Both the position numbers and the translations under genes were made by a program. From positions 62,001-126,000 of the forward strand of contig SADC01000328.1 in NCBI GenBank assembly GCA_004194705.1: a stretch of 64,000 nucleotides of DNA, given 5' to 3'. Position 1 is the first letter of the stretch; each line of letters starts with the position of its first letter. The notes beneath the pieces are model-generated. The model worked only from the letters and a program-made list of their open reading frames with translations. It had not been told where the DNA came from and searched no databases. This document shows, one piece after another, positions 56,665-64,000 of this stretch. This DNA is from Ditylenchus dipsaci (Eukaryota > Nematoda > Chromadorea > Rhabditida > Anguinidae).

Positions 56665-56670
56665 AATAAA
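56665..56670 (+). terminator. AATAAA polyadenylation signal of the APC7 gene
   Basis: AATAAA 58 bp after the TAA at 56,605-56,607. Confidence 0.6.
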
Positions 56671-56831
56671 GATCACACAAAAATGCGCAATTGCAAAGAT
56701 TTTTTGCGAACCAGACAGTTTGCAGTTATTATTGATGTTATTACTACAGTACATGGCGTTTCAAGATATTCATACTTAGAAAGGCCATAACTTTTTCTAG
56801 GACGAATACTGAAATTCTGTAAAACGCAGAT

Positions 56832-57052
56832 CGGCTGCAATGACAATGCGCAAAACGACAATTGCGCAAACGACAGTTGCACATTGATTTAATATTTAAT
56901 AATTAAACTATAATATAATATAAATATAATATTGTCAATTTGCGCAATTGTCGTTAGCGCAGTTGTCGTTTAAGCAATTGTCGTTTGCGCAATTGTCGAT
57001 TGCGCAATTGTCGTTTGCGCAATTGTCGTTTTGCGCAATTGTCATGCAGCCG
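56832..57052. mobile_element. Small fold-back with word GCGCAATTGTCGTTT
   Basis: The ends are CGGCTGCA and TGCAGCCG, with CAGAT directly repeated on both sides. Two to three inverse words (AAACGACAATTGCGC) lie on the left and seven words GCGCAATTGTCGTTT on the right, around an AT-rich spacer. From 57,060 to 57,840 nothing else is recognised. Confidence 0.82.
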
Positions 57053-57846
57053 CAGATCGACTTAGCTAGTTCTTGAAAAGTTTGTATCACCATTAAATTT
57101 AAATTCCACTCGAGAAAAAAACATTCGAGTATCGAATTTTTTCGAAATTCAAATGTTTGTGACTTTAGCGGAATTTGACTTTCGGCCGTAAGTTTACAAT
57201 TTCAAGAGCATTTTTCTAAGCAAATCATCCATGCTAAGCATGAATCTATTGCCAAATTTAAGGTTTTATTTCGTAGATTCAAGGTTGTGCTACAATTATT
57301 CTAACTTTTTCTTGGCTAAAAAACCATCAATTTGACAATAATATTCATGTTCAGCGTGGTTTATTTGCTTAACCCATTTTTGGCCTAATTTTTCAAAAAA
57401 TATTTATTTTACTGGTTTGAGCCCCTATTCGATATCAGTAACTGGGACGCAGTTAACATCATACCATGTTTTGTAGCTAACTTTTGTTTCACAAAATACC
57501 ATTAAAAATTTACATATTACACATTACGATTAAAAAAATTACACATACACATTTAAGAAAAATGCAAAAGTTTCCACAAAGTAAGAAAGTTTTTAGTATC
57601 CAAAAATTACTCGTTTTTCGAATTTTGTGAAACCAAATTTCAATTTTCAAATATGACTTACAACTAATGGTACCTTTTTTTGCGGCTTTTTTCTTGCAGC
57701 TTGCGTATAAATGGGTTAAACAAACTGCTCTTAAAACTGTGAACTCACGGCTAAAAGTCAAATCCTCACTTTAGCGCTAAATTTGAAAAAAGCACGGCCC
57801 TGGCGCTGTTTTTTTATCGCCTTCAAGCGTTCATTACAGTTATCAT

Positions 57847-58074
57847 TACAGTCGACTCTCGATTAGTGTACACTGGATTAGTGTACACCTCGGTTTGTGT
57901 ACACCTAGATTAAATCATTTGGCCAACGGTTAATTAAATAAATAGAATGAACCCTCGATTAAGTGTTCACTCGATTTCGTGTACACCTGGAGCCCGTCCC
58001 CAGGTGTACACAGGCCGCAACTTCAACTTTTTCAAGGGGGGGGGTTAATTTCTTTGATATTAGCGTCGACTGTA
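57847..58074. mobile_element. MITE family G, copy G4 with word AGTGTACACC
   Basis: The termini are TACAGTCGACTCTCGATTAG and GCGTCGACTGTA. Words (A/T)GTGTACACC occur three times at left and, with variants, three to four times at right (CGTGTACACCTGG, CAGGTGTACAC). Different word from G1 and G2. Confidence 0.78.
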
Positions 58075-58432
58075 TATTATTTATATTATTATTCATCTTC
58101 GTCATTGATAAGCTCTGAAAATAAATAAGAATACAATAAGACAAAGTTGAAAATATCTGTATAACGGTTAATCAAAAGTAAGTGCCTAAATGGTACTTTT
58201 ATCGCCGTTCGATAAGCTTCGAGCCATTTCTGAGCACAGATTCGTACTTTTTGTCAAAACTTTTTACACAACCTAATATTTTATAGAGTGCATTTAGGTA
58301 AAAAAATTTACATAAAGGTGTTTGAGCCTGAGATGTCAAGGTCGGAACGATTTTTTAGTTCATGTCAGATAACAAGAACTGAGGACACAACGTCCCGGTC
58401 CGACACGTCGCATACACCTTAAAATGAAATCA

Positions 58433-58438
58433 TTTATT
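58433..58438 (-). terminator. AATAAA polyadenylation signal of the TRAP-alpha gene
   Basis: TTTATT on the plus strand, 62 bp beyond the stop codon at 58,500-58,502. Confidence 0.6.
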
Positions 58439-58499
58439 CATTTTATGTAACAGGCAACAAAGATTACGAAGGCATGAATTTGTGCCGAAACAAATAAAT

Positions 58500-59909
58500 T
58501 CAATTGGCCTTGACTGGTCTCTTCTTGCGCAACTTCTTTGACTTCTGCTGCTTCCACTCCTCGGGCAAACTAGACTCTGGCAGCCAATCGTAGTCGACAG
58601 CCTCAACTTTGCTCTCTTTATTATCTTCAATATTTTCCTGAGCGGCAATGTCAGCTGCTGATCCGTGTTGTTTTGCATGTCGACATATTCATAACCCTGA
58701 AAGTCGAACTAATAGGCACTTTAACAGGACTATATGCAATCATTGAACCAACCTTGATAAATACTCACGCGCGAACCACAGAATGATAACACCAGCAACG
58801 GCAGCCAAAAAGCTAGGCAAACAACTTAAATTAAATTACAAATTAGTTGCAAAGGTGTACACAAATAAACAAAACGCACATTCCATTAAGGAAAGCAAAG
58901 TAGTCTTGACAACCAACATCGACTCATTGAATACAGTGATCACAAAGGAGGTGCCATCCTAAGAAGGTGAATAAAAAGACTGAAAGTCCAGCAAAGACTA
59001 ACTTCATCCTCATAGAGCACTTTTACAGCCAATTGAAGCCTTCCATCACCAATCACATCTTCCGAAGGAGTGAAGCTGAAGTCAAGGTCCACATGATCGC
59101 CCCGATTCAATGGTACGATCAAGAGACGCCATCAAACTAAAAAAATAATAAACCTTAAAACTCACAGAATAAGGTGACAACCTCGTGAAGGCGCTCAGTG
59201 AAATTGTCGACATTGCAGAAGTTAGCCTCAATGGCTTTGACAACGAAGTTTTGCTCGCCACGGTTCCACAAATTCACCAGACCTTTGACAGACTGACCAG
59301 CAAACATCTCTGAAAGCCATGGACTTTGAAAAAATTATAAAATGATGTAAATACAGGGCTGCCATCTCAAAACTTTAAAAAAGGACATTTGGTCAAAAAC
59401 AGAATTCGAAAGAAAAAATCCATTTTATCTAGTGCTTATTGCCATTTTGAAGCGAAAAAAAAAAGTTTTGACTATAACTTCGAAAAAAAGATCTGGGTTC
59501 CCAAAAAAAGGACAAATCTTTTAAAAAGGACATATGGCAGCACTGTATAAAGATGACCTCGGCTACCCATTTTCGGCGATTTAGAAGTGAAACGAAGGGA
59601 AACTGAGCATGCGGCGAACTCAACAAAACTTTCTGCATGATCAAAAAGCTATCCGGATAGCGAGCAATCGACCTCTTCTTTGATTGACGAGTTTTCCTCA
59701 CACTCAATCGATGATCCTCAGCACTTTCACACAATTCATCTTGTCCATCATCCTTCAGGGGATCTTCAGATGCAGTAACCCAAAGAATCTCTAAAATGGA
59801 ATCAAAGTAAAATTTTACAGAACAGCAAAAGCCTTACGCAAAGACAGCAGTAGAACAGTCAAGCCGAACCACACAAACACTTACGCAAACTTCTTGACGT
59901 GAACATCAT
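58500..59909 (-). CDS. SSR1: Translocon-associated protein subunit alpha (SSR1/TRAP-alpha)
   Basis: TRAP-alpha is an ER membrane glycoprotein that sits next to the Sec61 channel and helps protein entry. Start ATGATG at 59,909; the next segment is a signal peptide (FVWFGLTVLLLSL). The acidic exon near 59,790 reads ASEDPLKDDGQDELCESAED. The lumenal domain follows: EMFAGQSVKGLVNLWNRGEQ and FVVKAIEANFCNV (59,310-59,170), PLNRGDHVDLDFSFTPSEDV (59,115-59,000) and GTSFVITVFNES (58,960-58,880). A membrane span FLAAVAGVIILWFAR is at 58,800-58,755, and a basic cytosolic tail KSKKLRKKRPVKAN ends the protein. The WNRGEQNF..KAIEANF core and domain order are those of TRAP-alpha at near full length. Single-base slips occur near 59,865, 59,120 and 58,680. 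A hAT-like MITE sits in an intron. Confidence 0.8.
59354..59545. mobile_element. hAT-like MITE in a TRAP-alpha intron
   Basis: The ends are CAGGGCTGCCA and TGGCAGCACTG; the flanking 8-mers TGTAAATA / TATAAAGA agree at 6 of 8 positions. The interior has AAAAAAGGACA and its inverse, similar in style to 20,647-20,822. Confidence 0.75.
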
Positions 59910-60231
59910 CTTCAATTTTTCTTGCACGATTCTAGCGTAAATTCTATAAAGTAACTTTATCCAGTTTCGGTTCTCGACACTCGACATAGGACATAAATAA
60001 TTTGCATCCAGGTTTTAAATTATACGGTAACCCGGTTTTATTTTGAGGGTCAGACAGGATGAGAGATAGCATAGTGCAACGCAAAGCCAAAGCATAGTAA
60101 ATCGATAAAGTAAATTTACCAATTAAGCTTGCACTTAGACGGTTTACCGAATGACCGTGGTTGTAGAAACTTTCTACACCACGGTAAACCGGCTTTCTAC
60201 TAGAAAGCCGTTTACCGATAACGGGTGGAGG

Positions 60232-60660
60232 TACAGTCGAACTCGGATAACCGGATACCCCCATAAGTTCGTTGCCCAGCTGGGTCCGACACTTTTTTTA
60301 GACCTCTTTTTGAATGTTTTTGTCAATTCTTTTTTGACAGTCTGGTCGCAAATATCGCAAGGATGCCGATTTGCCGATCGTTTTTCGAAATCCAAAAACT
60401 TTTCACTCTAAAAGAAGCAAAACCTGGATAACCGGACACCCTTTTTCAGAAATAGGTGTCCGGTTATCCAGTTTTGCTTCTTTTATAGTGAAAAGTTTTT
60501 GGATTTCGAAAACGATCAACAAATCGGCATCCTTGCGATAATTGCGACCAGACTGTCAAAAAAGAATTGATAAAAACATTCAAAAGAGGTTCTAAAAAAG
60601 TGTCGGACCCAGCTGGGGAACGAACTTTTGGGGGTGTCCGGTTATCCAGGTTTGACTGTA
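60232..60660. mobile_element. MITE family G, copy G2 with word GGATAACCGGACACC
   Basis: The termini are TACAGTCGAACTCGG and the inverse of TACAGTCAAACCTGG. The word GGATAACCGGA(C/T)ACCC occurs near the left end, twice (as an inverted pair) at the exact centre (60,425-60,470), and inverted at the right. The core GTTCGTTGCCCAGCTGGGTC is shared with G1. A small separate palindrome with word CGGTTTACCG precedes it (60,137-60,215). Confidence 0.87.
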
Positions 60661-60800
60661 GCAGGTAATTAGTTACCACGTAAGCAGGTGAAATATTACC
60701 GCAAGTAAATATCAAAGATACCTAACAAGACTGAGAGACGCAAACAAATATGAATATTTCGACGAAAGAAATAGAAATAAAAATATGCTCTAGCAAAAAC

Positions 60801-60806
60801 TTTATT
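60801..60806 (-). terminator. AATAAA polyadenylation signal of the STAM-like gene
   Basis: TTTATT on the plus strand, about 85 bp beyond the stop codon at 60,890-60,892. Confidence 0.55.
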
Positions 60807-60889
60807 GGCTAGCAACACAACACAGGGTCAAAGCAAAAAACGCATCAACCAGTTATTCATTTTGTCAATTCTTGCGAGTACAATTGTGT

Positions 60890-61407
60890 TCATTTGGCAA
60901 GTACATCTCGGATGGCCACATCAACTTGAGCCAACATATTGAGCTGCTTGTCGATTTCCGATAGTTTCTTCTCGATTGTAGCCGACTGCCCGATACTCAT
61001 TTGCTCATAGTATGCAAGTTCCGAAGGATCAGCCACTTCACCAGTAGGGTCCGAGTTCTCCAGAATTTGAATGCACTTCAGCAAGTGTCTTCGTCGATTT
61101 GGACGGACTGCAAGACAGGATGAGAGGTAGCATCCACCACAGGATTGTTGAATTGTTGCATTGGCTGCATCTGATTCATCTGCTGCACAGGCTGAACTTC
61201 ATAAGTCACAAAGCTAGACGGAAAAAGACCAGTTCCACGATTTGAAGATCCACGCCACCAATTAGGATCACTGAACTAAAAGATATGAACATGTAATAAA
61301 ATTTATCAATTACCTGTCATCAAGGATAGTTATGACTTCACCGTCAAAAACGAAAGCTCGTTGTCCTCAGCAGCTTCAAAGTCGTAAAGCGCTTTCACTT
61401 GCTTCAT
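60890..61407 (-). CDS. STAM: STAM-like signal-transducing adaptor: SH3 and GAT core only
   Basis: STAM partners Hrs in ESCRT-0 and sorts ubiquitinated cargo at endosomes. Exon 1 (61,407-61,314) gives MKQVKALYDFEAAEDNELSF; exon 2 starts at 61,275 with DPNWWRGSSNRGTGLFPSSF. Together they form a complete SH3 domain (ALYDF, WW, GLFPSSF). A Gln/Met-rich linker, VQIDEDT, and the coiled GAT-type helix LLKCIQILENSDPT...YYEQMSIG...KKLSEIDKQLNML follow, ending in TGA. This order is diagnostic of STAM. The VHS and UIM segments should precede the SH3, but there is no sign of them up to the next gene (starting about 61.9 kb). The exon begins AAG/ATG after a T-rich acceptor-like tract. Two single-base slips are needed (A-run at about 61,346; about 61,083). 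Confidence 0.73.
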
Positions 61408-61526
61408 CTTAAAAGATAGTAATGAAATAAACTGCGCGAGAAAACTCGCTGAAATTAAGCAGCCTTATTCACTTCAATTTGTCCAAAAAAACTTTAGTTC
61501 CTTTTTGAATATTACAATGTATAATC

Positions 61527-61640
61527 TCTACCGTCCGGACGGCCTATATAATAGAGGTGAAAGTTTAAAAATTAAAATTAATATGCACGTGTGGCATACC
61601 TCCAACATTGACGGACAACGTCCGGACGGGAGGTCAAAAT
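61527..61640. repeat. Small inverted repeat with word CCGTCCGGACGG
   Basis: TAATCTCTACCGTCCGGACGG and CGTCCGGACGGGAGGT flank about 60 bp, in the style of a miniature family A element (word self-inverse). Lies between the divergent STAM and DM9 genes. Confidence 0.5.
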
Positions 61641-61912
61641 GCTAGCAAAATCTCTAAAGGATCAATTAAAAGAAAATTTAATAAAAAGCATGTTTTGAAT
61701 ATACGAGCTATTCTCACCGCCACCCCATTAAAAATTAGCAAAATTCTAAAAACAAGTCCAACAAATATGATCAGAAGTTCTAATTTTATCCCACAGTATC
61801 GACTAAAAATCCACCATGGGTAACTTGACAATGGAGACTTTCGAAGCTAATTCGAAGGTCACGACCATATTGTTGTCTTTAAACGGAAAAGTCTCTGAAA
61901 TTGCCAATCAAG

Positions 61913-61921
61913 TATATAAAG
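61913..61921 (+). promoter_or_regulatory. TATA box of the DM9-type gene
   Basis: TATATAAAG lies 105 bp upstream of the ATG at 62,026 and about 30 bp before a pyrimidine-rich leader (CTGTTCTCCCGCTTCTCTC), the usual spacing for a TATA-driven start. Confidence 0.65.
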
Positions 61922-62025
61922 CCAATTTTGAAGACCAAATCATCATTTTGGTGCGTTGATCGTCTGCTGTTCTCCCGCTTCTCTCTCTGTGTCTCGATTA
62001 TCTGTGATAAAAGGTTGAACAAGAA

Positions 62026-63353
62026 ATGCCGAATCCGCCGCCTCAGGAAGACACGTGGGCATTCCAGGTAATTTTTTTATCAATAAATGACTGGAGAAGA
62101 TAGTTCTGATATTTCTTTTTAGCTCTACGGTACTCCATTCCCTGAGATGCCAGTCAAGTGCTTCGGTCAGCAAAATCAGTACGTCGCTCTGTGGTATAAG
62201 CATGGAAAACCGATTCACGGTCGCGCCTGGAACAACAATGGGGTCGTCGAAGCCAGCTTCCCCTACAGCAAGGCCGAATTGACTGGGACGCGTGATCTGA
62301 AGGCGAAATCCAGGTTTCTATCTGACTTTCTGTATATAGCTGCTAAATATTCTGGGTGTTACAGGTGCTGCAATACAAGGGTGACCATCTTTCTCTTGGA
62401 TACTGGTACAACTGGATCAAGTACAAGGAGCGCAAAGTCAAGCCTGATTCCGAGCGTCAACTGGTGAAGTGTGGGGAGTCAATGCCAATTCTCTGGGCTT
62501 GTCGTCCTGAAGGTGCTCTTCTCGGCTATTTGGATCTTGCGACTGAAGCAGCTCTGTTTTCTCACGACAAAACCACTACGAAGGTCACCGGCAATGCTCT
62601 TGATGATATGCTCATTATCGTGCGTGAACTCAAAGGAGGTTAGCATTTTCGTCCTCTACTATGGGTACCTTATTTCATTTATTTACGTGTTATAGGCCTC
62701 AGACCTGCGAATGTATCGAATGTGTTCCGCCAGTGGCGCCAGCTGCTCCGCCAGCTAACCTCATCATGACGCACAATTGGGCCGACTTCAGAACTGGTGA
62801 TCCGTTTCCTCCTGCTAAAGCAATTCGTGCTCTTGGCCGTTCGTTGACTACATTCCCTGGTGAGAATCCGGATCAGTACGTTGCTCTGTGGTACCAGTCT
62901 GGTGAGCCGGTGATGGGTCGAATTTGGAATGACAAAGGAAAGATTGCTGCGTGCTTCTCTTGGGGTGGTCATGAGTATCGAAACAGCATTGGTTCCATTC
63001 AGGTTATCTGCTTTATTCTTCCTGTTTTCAATTTTTTTAATACTGAATCTCACAGGTGCTGCTCGATCTGCCTGAGCGTGTTCGGGGATATGACTATGAT
63101 TGGCGCTCTTTCAAAGAAGCTGCTGACTTTTCTGCGAACAAGGAATGGCATCCAGTACACGTCAATCATCACAAGGGAGATATCTCGCCGGTGTTCTTCT
63201 GATTGATGGCAAGGAAATGCTTGGGAGGTGGACGTCCGCAACGAACGCGCTTCTGTCGGCCATGGTGGGACTGAAAAAGCTCTCGTTGGTCCAGCTGTCC
63301 ACACTACCAAGGTGCTGTGTCGCAAAGCTCGCCCTGGTTGCAAGTTCGACTAG
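62026..63353 (+). CDS. Two-unit DM9/DUF3421-like protein (nematode type)
   Basis: Exons 62,026-62,067, 62,123-62,313, 62,365-62,638, 62,696-63,002 and 63,055-63,353. The start [20 protein letters not shown] is followed by unit 1: [62 protein letters not shown] Cys linker ([18 protein letters not shown]) leads to unit 2: [56 protein letters not shown] and [14 protein letters not shown] before TAG. Each unit has the 'Y(V)..W...G....G+.W..+G...A.F..GG.E' plan of DM9 repeats, which in some animals bind mannose or act in pathogen responses. In worms the function is not known to me. Single-base slips occur at about 62,300, 62,696, 63,195 and 63,228. AATAAA follows at 63,417. Confidence 0.74.
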
Positions 63354-63416
63354 CAAGCATCAGAAAATATCTATCAACATCAAAGACAATTGTTGTGTTG
63401 AATTCTGTTCAGTCGA

Positions 63417-63422
63417 AATAAA
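63417..63422 (+). terminator. AATAAA polyadenylation signal of the DM9 gene
   Basis: AATAAA 64 bp after the TAG at 63,351-63,353, followed by a GT-rich tract (TTGTTGCACGTGTGTTG). Confidence 0.7.
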
Positions 63423-63429
63423 ATTTTTG

Positions 63430-64000
63430 TTGCACGTGTGTTGTCTTTTTAAATTTCTGTATTTGGCTCGTTTTCTGAAGGAGTGTACCATGCCTATTGA
63501 ATGCAGTTTACGCCCGACAAAAAGGTAACTTGGGTACTATGTTGATGTTGACGGCTATGTTGACGGTATTGCCTATGTTGACGGTATTATTGGGTTTTTT
63601 ACTGTCCATTTTTCCAAGTGACACGAACAATTCACAGTCTGGACAATTCACAATAAAAGCACCCGAAAATACCTAAATATTAATGCATCCGGAAATTAAG
63701 TACGCAAAGCTGATTCTTTTTTTCTTCTTCTGGACTTTTTGATACCATTTTTTTCGAGACTCGGTCAAAATTTTCATGTTTAGAGTGGTGCGTAGAAGTC
63801 CATATAAGAAGTATTAAGGAAAGTCTACCCAAATTTCAGGCCTCGTAATTCCTATTCATCATCTTCCCGCCCTACTGGCGCACCCGTTTACCTACACTGA
63901 GACTATCCCCTAACCTAATCTTCTGGTTCTGTTTTTGACCAATTTTTTTATGGGCCATTTTGCGGGATATTTATCTCTGCCCATCTCAGTCAAGGGTACC
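63430..64000. other. Window end, little recognised
   Basis: Contains three to four copies of TATGTTGACGG (63,539-63,585), a short word array, and otherwise featureless sequence. Confidence 0.5.

Noticed and set aside
1..64000. CRISPR array or bacterial operon structure behind the short regular repeats
   Set aside because: Introns, AATAAA signals and MITEs show a eukaryotic genome; the repeated words are not separated by equal-length unique spacers.

Overview
This is eukaryotic, animal nuclear DNA. It is AT-rich, genes are split by mostly short (about 45-90 bp) GT-AG introns with T-rich acceptors, polyadenylation signals are AATAAA, and more than half of the window is fold-back (inverted-repeat) transposon debris. 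Gene content points to a nematode or close relative: a two-unit DM9/DUF3421-like protein of the kind I associate with roundworms, a Fer/Fes-type SH2 exon, BTB-type sequence, an ELOVL6-type elongase and a CRMP with an UNC-33-like low-complexity N-terminus. An APC7-like gene would be unusual for a Caenorhabditis-type worm, so an early-branching lineage is possible. The taxonomic call is inference.

Layout. 1-11.6 kb: fragments (BTB-like and Frag1/DRAM-like on the minus strand, a neat spliced 81-codon ORF with a duplicated intron/exon unit, an SH2 exon, an unidentified candidate gene) separated by fold-backs. 11.6-15.7 kb, plus: an Upf1/ZNFX1-like SF1 helicase with a zinc knuckle, tandemly duplicated 5' exons and nested MITEs. 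15.9-23.4 kb: repeats only. 23.6-30.1 kb, plus: CRMP/UNC-33-like gene. 32.2-32.5 kb, minus: partial RRM gene with a TATA box. 36.7-42.5 kb, minus: eight-exon ELO elongase, its 3.1-kb first intron filled by two large palindromes. 45.4-50.0 kb: large fold-backs. 51.3-56.6 kb, plus: APC7-like TPR gene with several transposons in its introns. 58.5-59.9 kb, minus: TRAP-alpha (SSR1). 60.9-61.4 kb, minus: the SH3-GAT part of STAM. 62.0-63.35 kb, plus: DM9 gene with a TATA box.

The genes do not form a pathway. They are housekeeping and neuronal genes (ER translocation, fatty-acid elongation, cell cycle, endosomal sorting, axon growth) that happen to be neighbours. Almost every one reads through only if single-base slips are allowed, many in homopolymers, which suggests residual long-read consensus errors rather than mass pseudogenisation.

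The most interesting signal is in the repeats. Several unrelated fold-back families share a core and terminal sequence between copies, but each copy carries its own short subterminal word. That word is repeated two to eight times within the copy and matches (in inverted form) at both ends, while it differs from the word in sister copies. This is seen in a TA-flanked MITE family ending ACCGTATTTTCTCTA, in a Mutator-like family with 9-bp target duplications, in an ACAGTCGACTCTCGA family, and in many single palindromes.
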